64,000 nucleotides of DNA from positions 67,039 through 131,038 of the forward strand of contig JAWXBW010000009.1 of assembly GCA_034440395.1 (NCBI GenBank). Reading direction: 5' to 3'. Both the position numbers and the translations under genes were made by a program. This stretch comes from JAAUTS01 sp034440395 (GTDB taxonomy: Bacteria > Verrucomicrobiota > Verrucomicrobiia > Methylacidiphilales > JAAUTS01). Shown here piece by piece: positions 25,565 to 34,517 of this stretch. How positions within the stretch are numbered: the stretch's first letter is position 1; the number at the start of each line of letters is the position of its first letter. A model generated the notes under the pieces. It was given only the letters and a program-made list of their open reading frames with translations, was not told where the DNA came from and made no database searches.

Positions 25565-27487
25565 TCACGTATAAACTTCTCCACCTTTTTCGATAAACTC
25601 TTTTGATTTCGCTGCCATGCCCGCTTTCAATGCTTCCTCAGCGGCTAGGTCTTGCTCCTCTGCATATTTACGAACATCTTCCGTAATTTTCATGGAACAA
25701 AACTGCGGGCCGCACATGGAGCAGAAATGCGCGGTCTTAGCTCCGTCCTGAGGTAAGGTTTCATCATGAAACTCACGCGCCTTCAGCGGATCTAAGCCTA
25801 AATTAAATTGATCTTCCCAACGGAACTCAAAGCGTGCCTTACTCAACGCATTATCCCGATATTGCGCTCCAGGATGTCCTTTGGCTAAATCCGCCGCATG
25901 AGCCGCTATCTTGTAGGTGATCACGCCTTCACGCACGTCGTCTTTATTCGGTAAACCTAGATGCTCCTTTGGCGTGACGTAGCACAACATGGCGCAGCCA
26001 TACCAACCGATCATCGCCGCTCCGATTCCTGAGGTGATATGATCATAGCCAGGGGCTATGTCTGTGGTCAGTGGTCCGAGAGTGTAAAACGGTGCCTCAT
26101 GACACCACTCTAATTGCTTTTCCATGTTTTCTTGAATCATGTGCATAGGAACATGGCCTGGCCCTTCATTCATCACTTGCACCCCCCGCGCCCACGCACG
26201 TTTGGTTAAATCACCCTGCACTTCAAGTTCACCGAACTGGGCCTCGTCATTGGCGTCTGCGATGGAGCCAGGACGGAGCCCGTCCCCGATGGAAAAGCTC
26301 ACATCGTAAGCTGCCATGATTTCACAAATCTCGTCCCAATGGGTGTAAAGAAAGTTTTCTTTATGATGGGTTAAACACCACTTAGCCATGATCGAACCAC
26401 CACGGCTCACGATGCCTGTCATGCGCCTTGCCGTCAGCGGAACAAAGCGCAGTAAAACGCCCGCATGGATCGTGAAATAATCCACACCTTGCTCAGCCTG
26501 CTCAATTAATGTGTCGCGGTATAAGTCCCAGGTAAGATCCTCTGCCTTACCACCCACTTTTTCTAGTGCTTGGTAAATCGGCACCGTGCCAATAGGCACA
26601 GGAGAATTACGAATAATCCATTCACGAGTGGCGTGAATATTTTTTCCCGTTGAGAGGTCCATCACATTATCCGCACCCCAAAAAGTTGCCCAACGCATTT
26701 TTTCTACCTCTTCCTCAATTGAAGAGGTGATGGCACTATTACCTATGTTCGCATTAATCTTAACCAAGAAATTGCGACCTATAATCATCGGCTCTAACTC
26801 AGGATGGTTAATGTTGGCAGGAATGATAGCACGTCCGCGAGCAACCTCGTCTCGCACGAATTCAGGAGTGATCTCTTTAGGAATGGCGGCTCCGAAAGGA
26901 TTACCAGGATGTTGCACACGTAAAGAGTTCCGCGCCGCCCTTGCATCCATCTCGATTTGTCCTTGAGCGGACTGTAACTTAGAATTTTCACGAATCGCCA
27001 CAAACTCCATCTCGGGAGTTATGATTCCTTGTCGTGCGTAATGCAGCTGCGTGACGGGCGTACCTTTAGAAGCGCGGAGAGGTTGACGTTGTTTCTGGAA
27101 ATTTTGCAGTGAGCCGTTTCTGCCTCCTTTTTCATGAGCCCAGCGAACATGCTCTTCCGTCAGATAACCATTATCAATAGGCTGGAGAGTCCGGCCCTCG
27201 TAACTCTCCACATCTCCCCTACCCTTTACCCAAGCTTCACGTAAAGCAGGCAATCCTTTTTCCACGTCCCCATGAAAACTCTTATCCGTCCAAGGCCCGC
27301 TTGTATCATAAACGCGCACTGGTTCATTGACCTCAATCTGCCCATTGTAAGCTTTGGTGGGACTTAACGTAATCTCACGGAAAGGCACACGCACGCCCGT
27401 CTGTTTTCCTTCCACGTAGATTTTTTCGGAGTTAGGGAAGGACAATTCCGTGCTGCTTGTTTCGATCGTATTCTGTTTCGCAATCAT
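25565..27487 (-). CDS. thiC: Phosphomethylpyrimidine synthase
   Basis: A radical-SAM enzyme that converts aminoimidazole ribotide to HMP-phosphate for thiamine. It is 640 residues from the ATG at 27487 (MIAKQNTIET). An in-frame start at 27589 would lie inside the riboswitch and is rejected. The C-terminal cluster motif CSMCGPQFCSM is present, as are the conserved GIVSRGG, SIGDGLRPGSIADA and EGPGHVPMH. No other thi gene is next to it. Expression is controlled by the TPP riboswitch directly upstream. Confidence 0.95.
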   Translation of the reverse strand: MIAKQNTIETSSTELSFPNSEKIYVEGKQTGVRVPFREITLSPTKAYNGQIEVNEPVRVYDTSGPWTDKSFHGDVEKGLPALREAWVKGRGDVESYEGRTLQPIDNGYLTEEHVRWAHEKGGRNGSLQNFQKQRQPLRASKGTPVTQLHYARQGIITPEMEFVAIRENSKLQSAQGQIEMDARAARNSLRVQHPGNPFGAAIPKEITPEFVRDEVARGRAIIPANINHPELEPMIIGRNFLVKINANIGNSAITSSIEEEVEKMRWATFWGADNVMDLSTGKNIHATREWIIRNSPVPIGTVPIYQALEKVGGKAEDLTWDLYRDTLIEQAEQGVDYFTIHAGVLLRFVPLTARRMTGIVSRGGSIMAKWCLTHHKENFLYTHWDEICEIMAAYDVSFSIGDGLRPGSIADANDEAQFGELEVQGDLTKRAWARGVQVMNEGPGHVPMHMIQENMEKQLEWCHEAPFYTLGPLTTDIAPGYDHITSGIGAAMIGWYGCAMLCYVTPKEHLGLPNKDDVREGVITYKIAAHAADLAKGHPGAQYRDNALSKARFEFRWEDQFNLGLDPLKAREFHDETLPQDGAKTAHFCSMCGPQFCSMKITEDVRKYAEEQDLAAEEALKAGMAAKSKEFIEKGGEVYT

Positions 27488-27542
27488 GTTAATTCTTTGG
27501 CTGTTTGAACCTGTCAGAATCAAGACCGCGCACCTTAAGAAA

Positions 27543-27557
27543 AGTGGAAACTCCACT
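27543..27557 (-). terminator. Hairpin with T-tract at the end of the TPP riboswitch
   Basis: On the minus strand AGTGGA-GTT-TCCACT is followed by TTTTCTT. It starts at the 3' edge of the aptamer, so it fits an attenuator that forms when TPP is bound. The stem has 6 bp. Confidence 0.55.
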
Positions 27558-27644
27558 CCCTGCGTCGGCATGATCCGTATCAGGTTCAATGGGTCATCAG
27601 GTTAAGCCCTGAACTCTCAGCCTGCGCTTGCAGACTCCCCTAGG
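27553..27644 (-). promoter_or_regulatory. TPP (THI-box) riboswitch upstream of thiC
   Basis: The minus strand shows GGGGAGTC, then GGCTGAGAG (CTGAGA at 27620-27615), a short hairpin, GACCC, TTGAACCTGATACGG and CGCAGGGA in the right order and spacing for the thiamine pyrophosphate aptamer. It ends about 65 bases before the thiC start. Confidence 0.95.
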
Positions 27645-27689
27645 TATTAAACGTAACCTCTCCCACTAAGCTGGCAAGAAAAAGCTTCT

Positions 27690-28457
27690 CTACTCCATCT
27701 CTTTAGCCAAGACCTCGTCCCACTTTAGCCCAAAGGTCTCGTAAAACAAACCAATCGCCCGAGGCCTATCCTTCGTCTCCCCAGGAATAAAGACTGTGAC
27801 TACTTTTAAACCGTGCGCCGTTTTCCCGAATCCATTAAACCAAACCGCGCCCTTTATCGTCCCCGTCTTGCCAAAAAGTTTAGTCCCCTTCTGCGGACTA
27901 GGCCAAAACATTGTTTTTTCTAGCGCAGTTTGTAGCTCCTTATTTTTTATCCAGTCGCCCGATGCAATCTTCAGCATCCATGCATGGTTTAAACTGGGAG
28001 TCGTTTTCATTAAACCTCCACGCTCGACCAAAGAAAAATCCCGAGCCAACCACGTTTTTATTAACGGTTGCGTAAAAAGCCCTGTCGACTCCACCTGTGC
28101 ACGCAAGCGTTCATGACCAATCAACGGCGCCATTTGCTTAAAGTAATCGTTACTGGAATAAAACATGGCTTGGGTCAGGGTGATCTTGCGCGGGGTCCGA
28201 GGCACGTGAGCATCCTGAACCATTCGCAAACTATCGGCTCTCGTGATCCCCGCATCCAAAGCCGCCCAGCTCAACACCACTTTAAAGGTCGAAGCGGGAG
28301 AAACCTCTTGATTTACTAATGCCGCATTACCTCTCAGCGTAGTCTTCCCATCTTGGGTTACTATTACTAAATAATCCTGAGCACTTATCTCACTTGTACC
28401 ACACAGCCAGAGCGCTATCCAAAGCCTTAACCCAAGCTTAGAACCAAGCTTGACCAT
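27690..28457 (-). CDS. Class D beta-lactamase-like / transpeptidase-fold serine enzyme
   Basis: An exported protein of about 255 residues with a signal peptide ending near EISAQ. Serine-enzyme motifs are present: the nucleophile in PASTFK, a second motif SSN, and KTGT in LFGKTGTIKGAVWFNG. The overall pattern is closest to class D (OXA-type) beta-lactamases, but the second motif is SxN as in penicillin-binding proteins rather than SxV. It may act on peptidoglycan or sense beta-lactams rather than confer resistance. The ATG at 28457 has a GGAAA ribosome site; the frame could extend to 28499. Confidence 0.72.
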   Translation of the reverse strand: MVKLGSKLGLRLWIALWLCGTSEISAQDYLVIVTQDGKTTLRGNAALVNQEVSPASTFKVVLSWAALDAGITRADSLRMVQDAHVPRTPRKITLTQAMFYSSNDYFKQMAPLIGHERLRAQVESTGLFTQPLIKTWLARDFSLVERGGLMKTTPSLNHAWMLKIASGDWIKNKELQTALEKTMFWPSPQKGTKLFGKTGTIKGAVWFNGFGKTAHGLKVVTVFIPGETKDRPRAIGLFYETFGLKWDEVLAKEME

Positions 28458-28628
28458 ACTTTTTCCAAAATTGTATAAAACGCTTCGGTGTGTAATCATC
28501 TGGAACAGATACTAGCTCGCTTTTCTCAACAACCTCAACATCTACCTCCCGTCGCAACTCTTTCACCAAGTGTGAGCGCCGATTCTAACATCTACTAATC
28601 GCATTACTCCACTGGACGGCAAATCAGC

Positions 28629-29381
28629 CTATGAAAGTTTTTGTGAAAACAGCGCATCCGCCTCTGCTAGGCTTTTTTTGCCGCCGATGTCGAACCATGT
28701 GCCTGGAACTTCCCACGTGTAAAAAGGCAAACGAGGATAGAGCCATTGTACCAAGCGCCCAGGCTGATCGGGATTATTGCCCTCGGCTATGTATTGTTTG
28801 ATTAAAGGAATGACTGCTTCTGGGTAATAATACAAAGCAATACCAGTTAGCGTGCTTTTAGGTTCGGCGGACTTTTCCTCAAAATGCGTGATTTGTCCTG
28901 CTGAATCGACGGATATACTATTATACTTTTTTACTAACTCCCAATCTTTCACGTCATACACTCCGAGCACTGGCCCCTTCTTCTCTGCACAAGCTCGTCC
29001 GAAATCGGCTAAGGATTGATCAAAAAGATTATCCCCCGCCACCACCATTAAATCCCCCTTGATCTGCTCGCGTTCAATCACCAAATGGATATCCCCGATA
29101 GCTCCTAACTTATCGTCATCTGAAGTCGAACCATCATCGATTATTTTAAAATCATAAGACGCTCCCTTCTTATCGTAACGAGCAGCCCATTCTTCAAAAT
29201 GCGTAATGAACTTATGGTTCGTCACCACCAGAACCCGTTCGATCCCTCCAATGCCACTCAAATGATCCAAAACGTGATTAATCATCGGACGACCCGCCAC
29301 GGGCAAAAGAGGCTTAGGTTGATTTAATGTTAAAGGATAAAGGCGAGTGGCATAACCTGCGGCAAGGATAAGAAGTTGCAT
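28629..29381 (-). CDS. Sugar nucleotidyltransferase (glucose-1-phosphate thymidylyltransferase-like)
   Basis: A 250-residue NTP_transferase. The N-terminal signature LAAGYATRLYPLT with QPKPLLPVAGRPMI binds the nucleotide, VVAGDNLFD is the metal-binding Asp region, and GTWFDIGGKKSLAEAD closes the fold. Such enzymes make NDP-sugars from sugar-1-phosphates; the sugar and base cannot be told here. It is shorter than RfbA (292 residues at 62740-63618) and clearly not its paralogue by length or motif. It has no adjacent sugar-pathway genes. Confidence 0.8.
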   Translation of the reverse strand: MQLLILAAGYATRLYPLTLNQPKPLLPVAGRPMINHVLDHLSGIGGIERVLVVTNHKFITHFEEWAARYDKKGASYDFKIIDDGSTSDDDKLGAIGDIHLVIEREQIKGDLMVVAGDNLFDQSLADFGRACAEKKGPVLGVYDVKDWELVKKYNSISVDSAGQITHFEEKSAEPKSTLTGIALYYYPEAVIPLIKQYIAEGNNPDQPGRLVQWLYPRLPFYTWEVPGTWFDIGGKKSLAEADALFSQKLS

Positions 29382-29537
29382 AATGATAAACTAGTGGCTG
29401 AGTAGATTAGTAATTAATCCACGTTTTTTTATGGTTCTTAACCCTTGCAAACTCTCAAAGAAAGTCCAGCTGAGATTGTTTGCACGTGGCCACCTTATTA
29501 AAAGGATAAGAAAATAATAATCTACTTCCTTCACTGC

Positions 29538-29924
29538 CTACCACACGCGCGACAGGCCGTAACGATCAAACACGGGGTTGCGGCTGATGATTTTCCAACC
29601 TCTCCGCCGCGCTTGAATTACTTGAATCCGATCAATAGGGTCGCCATGCAACCGATCCAATTCCCGTGCAGCAACAGCATCGACTAACTCGATATTGATG
29701 AGCTCAAATCCGTTGTCATCCAGTAAGCGCGGCAAATCCTTTTCGAGATCGTAGGGAAGTTTTAATTTGCCGAGACCCACCTTGATCGCAGCCTCCCAGA
29801 TGCTCGCTATGCTCACGAAGCAATCTACTTTTTCGTCCAGCATGACTTGCTTCGCCAAGGCTCCGAAATCCTGTCTTCCTTCAAAATATCCTATCCAAGC
29901 GTTGGTATCAATGAGGTAACTCAC
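29538..29924 (-). CDS. vapC: PIN-domain toxin, VapC-like
   Basis: A 128-residue PIN ribonuclease of a type II toxin-antitoxin pair. The acidic active-site residues appear intact: LIDTNAWIGYF with Asp6, the Glu of SIWEAAIKVG, and the Asp pair in GDPIDRI. The start codon overlaps the antitoxin stop by 4 bases, which couples translation. Targets of such toxins are usually tRNA or rRNA, but this one is untested. No disruption is seen. Confidence 0.87.
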   Translation of the reverse strand: MSYLIDTNAWIGYFEGRQDFGALAKQVMLDEKVDCFVSIASIWEAAIKVGLGKLKLPYDLEKDLPRLLDDNGFELINIELVDAVAARELDRLHGDPIDRIQVIQARRRGWKIISRNPVFDRYGLSRVW

Positions 29925-30154
29925 ATGTATTCCTTGAAATCTTCGAGTGGCTCATCAAAATCAGGTGCCATATAAAATCCTGAGCCTTTCCCACAACCGA
30001 ATCCACGTTTCTTTTTGATTTCAATAACTGGTGAGAGCTCCGCCACGCGTTGACCGTGACGGGTAATATAAATACGCTCTCCCTTCTCCACAGCGTCTAA
30101 TAGCGAGGAGAAATGCGTCTTAGCTTCAAAAGTGCCTACTTCCCTTATTACCAT
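29921..30154 (-). CDS. Phd/YefM-family antitoxin
   Basis: A 77-residue protein starting GTFEAKTHFSSLLDAVEKGE, followed by IYITRHGQRVAELSPV, the DNA-binding Phd/YefM fold. The rest is a basic tail and an acidic C-terminal segment (residues about 50-77) that would bind and block the PIN toxin. It starts two bases from a palindromic operator and is probably the autorepressor. Note that it pairs a Phd-type antitoxin with a VapC-type toxin. Confidence 0.87.
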   Translation of the reverse strand: MVIREVGTFEAKTHFSSLLDAVEKGERIYITRHGQRVAELSPVIEIKKKRGFGCGKGSGFYMAPDFDEPLEDFKEYM

Positions 30155-30156
30155 AT

Positions 30157-30190
30157 AATTTAGACTAGTTAGACTAGTCTAAATTGTCAA
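30157..30190 (-). promoter_or_regulatory. Toxin-antitoxin promoter with palindromic operator
   Basis: AATTTAGACTAG (30157-30168) and its exact reverse complement CTAGTCTAAATT (30174-30185) flank 5 bases. A nested 14-bp palindrome TTAGACTAGTCTAA is also present. On the minus strand TTGACA at 30190-30185 and TAGTCT 17 bases on fit -35 and -10 boxes. The operator covers the spacer and -10. The predicted transcription start falls at about the ATG at 30154, so the mRNA may be leaderless. Confidence 0.65.
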
Positions 30191-30265
30191 GCGAATTTTC
30201 TCACGGGAAAAGATGAAGATTTTTCGTAAAATTCCACAGACCAGAAAGTGTAGCCAGAGCACCGC

Positions 30266-32089
30266 CTAGAGCAAACCTTTGCGCTGTAACGAGGCTTCAA
30301 CAGCTTGATTCATCAGGTGCTCTGCTAGTGGTTTACTTGCTTGATCTAAATCTTGCATGGCTTGTTTAAGCTCGCCGAGGTTTTTATGCTGCATCTTCTG
30401 ACCTAAATGGCTCAAGGCTTGCTCAACATTTAGTCGGATAGCTTTTTCCAACTCGGCTCCCGTTTGCTGCAACGCTTTTCTAGTGAGTTCTGCTAAACGC
30501 TTAGCCTTTTGCTCTGTCTCGATCCATCGCCGCTCCTGCATATCCTCTAAGGCGTGATCGACCGATTCTGAAACCATTTGCTCAACTTTTTCATCAGTCA
30601 CGTCCACTACGGAACGCATCTCTACTTGCTTCTCTTGACCCGTAGCGGTGTCTCGCACCAGGACATGGAGGATACCATTTACATCCAACTCAAACTGCAC
30701 CCCCACACGAGCTGAACTTCTCGGCCCTGGCTGGAACTCCAGATCCAGTTCGCCCAGCATCCAATTATCTTTAGCTAACTCTCGCTCGCCTTGTAGGACG
30801 CAAATTTTCATGGATCGCTGATCATCCACGGCGTTAGTAAACATTTCTCCAGCCTTCGTCGGAATGGTGGAGTTGCGTGGGATGATAACGTTCATTAAGC
30901 CACCAAAAGTTTCAATCCCGAGAGACAATGGCGTGACATCAAGCAAGACCATATCCACGATCGCACCACTTAAGATACCTGCTTGCATGACGGCTCCTTT
31001 AGCCACCGCTTCATCAGGATCTAGGCCCACATGAGGTTCACGCTTAAACCACTCTTTAACCAATGCTCTGACCAAAGGCATCCTCGTTTGTCCACCGACG
31101 AGAATGACCTGATTCAAGTCCTCTTGCTTAAGCCCTGCATCCTGCAAAGCGCGCAGGCAATGCCTCCTCGTGCGCTCAATCAGAGGACGCGCTAGTTCTT
31201 CTAACCCACTTCTACTCAGGACTACTCTGAAATGATAGGAGCCAATAAGAAAGGGGATTTCGCAGATCACTTCGTCATACGTTGAGAGACGAATTTTAGC
31301 CGACTCAGCTTCCTCTTTGAGCCGAATCCTGACTGAAGGGCCAGCTTCTAGTTGTTGTTCAACTGGGAGCTGTCCCCACAAGAAATCATAGAGAGCTAGA
31401 TCAATGTCATCCCCCCCTAAAAAGGTGTCTCCGCTAGTGGCTAAGACTTGGAATACGCCTTCGTTCAGCTCTAGTATGGAGAGATCAAAGGTTCCCCCAC
31501 CTAAATCATAAACAGCTATCTTAGTGTGTGTCTCCTGACGATCTAACCCATAGGCCAAAGCGGCAGCGGTGGGTTCGCTCAAGATTCTTAACACCTCTAG
31601 TCCAGCCAACTCACCTGCCTCCTTCGTGGCCTGACGTTGGGCGTCATTAAAGTAAGCAGGCACGGTAATGACGGCTCGATGCACTTCCCGCTCCAAATAA
31701 TGCTCGGCTCTGCCTTTTAATTCCTGCAAAACAAAGGCGGCTACTTGTTGGGGTGAGAACGTTAACTCCCCTACCCTCATGGCTACCATCCCCTTTTCAT
31801 CTGCAACCAATTGATAGTCTTGTTTTTTTTCCGCCACACTTAAATCGGAATAACGTCTTCCCATAAAACGTTTCACTGAGCTAAGAACTCGCTCAGGTGT
31901 TTGCGCACGGACTCGGCGAGCTTCGGCACCTACCAATGTCTTTGAGCCGCCCTTAGGCCAAGCCACGACGGAGGGTAGCAGCCGTTGTCCATTAGCATCT
32001 GGGATTAAAACGGAAAATCCTGCATCCATCACGCCGACAAGAGAGTTCGTCGTGCCTAAATCTATTCCGATGATGGGTTCCGTAGTCAT
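30266..32089 (-). CDS. hscA: Hsp70-type Fe-S chaperone HscA
   Basis: A 607-residue DnaK-like ATPase with the nucleotide-binding N-terminus (GIDLGTTNSLVGV), VPAYFNDAQRQATK, DLGGGTFDLSILEL, LVGGQTRMP, and a substrate-binding beta domain (LGIETFGGLMNVIIPRN). The helical lid is in the last 150 residues. It is last in the iscA-hscB-hscA run, after the J-protein gene, and would drive cluster release from the scaffold with HscB. A generic DnaK is less likely because of this context. Confidence 0.85.
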   Translation of the reverse strand: MTTEPIIGIDLGTTNSLVGVMDAGFSVLIPDANGQRLLPSVVAWPKGGSKTLVGAEARRVRAQTPERVLSSVKRFMGRRYSDLSVAEKKQDYQLVADEKGMVAMRVGELTFSPQQVAAFVLQELKGRAEHYLEREVHRAVITVPAYFNDAQRQATKEAGELAGLEVLRILSEPTAAALAYGLDRQETHTKIAVYDLGGGTFDLSILELNEGVFQVLATSGDTFLGGDDIDLALYDFLWGQLPVEQQLEAGPSVRIRLKEEAESAKIRLSTYDEVICEIPFLIGSYHFRVVLSRSGLEELARPLIERTRRHCLRALQDAGLKQEDLNQVILVGGQTRMPLVRALVKEWFKREPHVGLDPDEAVAKGAVMQAGILSGAIVDMVLLDVTPLSLGIETFGGLMNVIIPRNSTIPTKAGEMFTNAVDDQRSMKICVLQGERELAKDNWMLGELDLEFQPGPRSSARVGVQFELDVNGILHVLVRDTATGQEKQVEMRSVVDVTDEKVEQMVSESVDHALEDMQERRWIETEQKAKRLAELTRKALQQTGAELEKAIRLNVEQALSHLGQKMQHKNLGELKQAMQDLDQASKPLAEHLMNQAVEASLQRKGLL

Positions 32090-32113
32090 GTCGTCGTTTT
32101 TAGCTAAACAAGA

Positions 32114-32662
32114 TCAATCAACGAGGAGAAACATTTTTTCCTGAACCTGTTCAATCCAGCGATCTAAATATGAAAGTTCGATAATAATTGTCTTAAGCAA
32201 ATCGACGTCCTTTGGGCTAGCAGTTTGGAGCGTGCCTTGGAGTTGCGTACGGGTGCTTAAAAATTCTGTGAGTAAGTTTTGTAAGGCATCACTTTTTTCT
32301 AAAGCTTCGGCCTGTAGCGAGGCCTTTTCTAAAAAGCTCTCTGCCTCAGCACGTTGCTTTAACAAACGGTCCGCGGCAGCAATCAGCCCCCCCGTTTTCA
32401 TAAAAAAATCTGCTAGGTGCGATGGGACGGCTCCGACTGTGGGGAGTTCAGCTTCCCCCAGAATTTCTAAAAAAAGTCGAACGCGTAGTCGATCCGTGCA
32501 GAGCAGTTGATAAGCGGTTTGGAGTTGGGTAAAGGAATTGGGATCATCAGAAGTGGCAGCGTCAGGGTGAAGCTGGGAACTAAGTTGAAGGTATCGTTCC
32601 CTGAGGGTCTCTTGATCTAGCCAAGGCGTGGGATCTAGCCCAAAAATCTGGAAGGCGTTCAT
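32114..32662 (-). CDS. hscB: J-domain Fe-S co-chaperone HscB
   Basis: A 182-residue J-protein. Residues 3-70 form a J-domain (NAFQIFGLDPTPWLDQETLR..) with the HPD motif in LHPDAATSD. The C-terminal half is helical and matches the scaffold-binding domain of HscB. It lies between iscA (2 bases) and hscA (24 bases), the arrangement seen in isc operons. Confidence 0.85.
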   Translation of the reverse strand: MNAFQIFGLDPTPWLDQETLRERYLQLSSQLHPDAATSDDPNSFTQLQTAYQLLCTDRLRVRLFLEILGEAELPTVGAVPSHLADFFMKTGGLIAAADRLLKQRAEAESFLEKASLQAEALEKSDALQNLLTEFLSTRTQLQGTLQTASPKDVDLLKTIIIELSYLDRWIEQVQEKMFLLVD

Positions 32663-32664
32663 CC

Positions 32665-33039
32665 TTAAGCGCTGAAACTTTCACCGCAGGAGCAGTGGGC
32701 TTGCGCATTGGGATTGGTGACTTTAAAGCCGCCTTTTTGCAGATCGTCACTGTAATCAACTTCAGAACCACTGACGAATAAAGCACTTTTAGGATCGACC
32801 ACGACATTGACCTCAGCGGAACGCACGAGGATATCGCGATGGGCTGGGCCGTCCACGAGATCCATTTTGTATTGTAAGCCCGAGCAACCGCCGCCCATCA
32901 CGGCTACGCGTAGAGCACCTTGGGCGCGACCTTGTTTGGTTAGGAGGGTGGAAACCTTAAAAGCGGCCTTGGCAGAGAGCTTAACGAGTTTTTCGTTACC
33001 TACTTTATAATTAACCACAGGTTCAGAAACTAAAGACAT
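32665..33039 (-). CDS. iscA: A-type Fe-S carrier, IscA/ErpA-like
   Basis: About 124 residues from the ATG at 33039 (MSLVSEPV); the frame extends to 33084 but that part has no counterpart. The three cluster cysteines are in GGGCSGLQY and the CSCGESF C-terminus. It would carry clusters to targets or scaffolds. Which A-type subtype (IscA, ErpA, SufA) is not decided. It follows nuoN, so the Fe-S genes appear to share the complex I transcript. Confidence 0.88.
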   Translation of the reverse strand: MSLVSEPVVNYKVGNEKLVKLSAKAAFKVSTLLTKQGRAQGALRVAVMGGGCSGLQYKMDLVDGPAHRDILVRSAEVNVVVDPKSALFVSGSEVDYSDDLQKGGFKVTNPNAQAHCSCGESFSA

Positions 33040-33092
33040 GAATAGAACATAGCGCAAAGAACAGGATCGCTCAAGCTTTAGCATTCAAAGAA

Positions 33093-34517
33093 TTACTTTA
33101 CCAAAACGTGGGAAATAAATTGAGAAAGCGGAATTTGCCAGATACCGAAGATGATTAAGGATGCGGATAGGGTGATGATGAGCAACTTACTCCCTAGACC
33201 TAGGACAATTGGAGCCGCTTGGCGTGTGGGTTCTTGCCAATACATTTCACGCGCGATTTTTAGATAGTAATATAATCCAATCGTCGCTCCAATCACGCCC
33301 ACTGCTAAAAGAGTATAGTTTCCTTTTTCCCAGACGGCTGCAAAGACCCCTAATTTGCCGACGAAGCCAGCTAACGGCGGGATGCCTGCCATGGAGACAA
33401 AGGCTAGCGTTAAAGCAAAAGCACATAAAGGTGAACGCTGAGATAGGCCTGCATAGAGGGGAATATCTTCTCCACCAAGGGAGGCTGAGAGTTTATTTAT
33501 CAGGTAAAAAGCCAGTAGGCTTGCAATGCTGTAAACGCAGAGGTAAAGCAGGACGGCTTGGATGCCTCGCTCGCTAAGACAACTGACACCCATCAATAAA
33601 AAGCCGGCGTGGCTGATGCTAGAATAGCCCAGAAGACGTTTCAAATTGCGTTGAGGCAAGGCGGCAAGGTTTCCTAAAAGAATGCTTAACATGGCCATGA
33701 GAGCTAGGGCGGAGCCTATAACAAGAGTCATGGAGTCATTTTTAAATCCGTCAAAAGCAAAGACGCGGATTAAGATGACGAAGCCTGCTATCTTCGAGCC
33801 TACGGCTAGAAAGGCCGTAATCGGTGTGGGCGCACCTTGATACACGTCGGGTGTCCAGACATGGAAGGGAACAGCTGCCATTTTAAAACCTAGGCCTACG
33901 AGAATAAGTAAGGCGGCGAAGAGGAAGCCGGGGTGAACCGGATCCTCGGCTAGTTTGAGGGCTAGGGCAGATAAGGAGGTGCTGCCGACTGATCCGTAAA
34001 TAAAGGCAATCCCATAAACGAGGAAACCTGTGGAGAGGGCTCCAATAATGAGGTATTTAGCACCTGCTTCGAGCGAGCTGGCACGGTTGCGTTGGTAGGC
34101 TACTAGGATATAAAAAGAAATAGTGACCAATTCCAAAGCGATAAAGATGGTCATGAAATTAATGGCTGATGCCAATAACATCATCCCGACTGTGGTGAAT
34201 AGAGGGATGATGAGAAACTCTGAGCGCCCGAGGGGAAGTTCTTCGATGGTTTCGGAACTCATCCACAAGACAAAAAAGATCGTGATTAAGAAAAGGCGTT
34301 TAAAGAGGACGGCGAGGGCATCGACTTGATATAAGTCTTTCCAGATAGCAAGCTCGGGGACGACGGTGCACCATGTACCAATAAGGACTAAGGCGACTCC
34401 AGTCATGGCAGCGTAGGCAATCTTACGAGGGGAAACTGTGGGTACAAAAGCCTCGTAAACCAATAAGGCTAGAGCCACAATGAGCAACTGAATTTCTGGC
34501 ATTAACAAAAGACTCAT
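33093..34517 (-). CDS. nuoN: NADH-quinone oxidoreductase subunit N
   Basis: A proton-pumping antiporter-like membrane subunit of complex I, 474 residues with about 14 helices. The conserved helical segments LALVTISFYILVAYQRN and FHVWTPDVYQGAPTPITAFL, with the functional Lys in GLGFKMAAVPFH, are present. Its start overlaps the nuoM stop by 4 bases (ATGA). It is the last nuo gene in the run. Confidence 0.94.
   Translation of the reverse strand: MSLLLMPEIQLLIVALALLVYEAFVPTVSPRKIAYAAMTGVALVLIGTWCTVVPELAIWKDLYQVDALAVLFKRLFLITIFFVLWMSSETIEELPLGRSEFLIIPLFTTVGMMLLASAINFMTIFIALELVTISFYILVAYQRNRASSLEAGAKYLIIGALSTGFLVYGIAFIYGSVGSTSLSALALKLAEDPVHPGFLFAALLILVGLGFKMAAVPFHVWTPDVYQGAPTPITAFLAVGSKIAGFVILIRVFAFDGFKNDSMTLVIGSALALMAMLSILLGNLAALPQRNLKRLLGYSSISHAGFLLMGVSCLSERGIQAVLLYLCVYSIASLLAFYLINKLSASLGGEDIPLYAGLSQRSPLCAFALTLAFVSMAGIPPLAGFVGKLGVFAAVWEKGNYTLLAVGVIGATIGLYYYLKIAREMYWQEPTRQAAPIVLGLGSKLLIITLSASLIIFGIWQIPLSQFISHVLVK

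Noticed and set aside
25565..27589. ThiC starting at 27589
   Set aside because: The first 34 codons lie within the TPP riboswitch and its attenuator; the ATG at 27487 gives the normal N-terminus.
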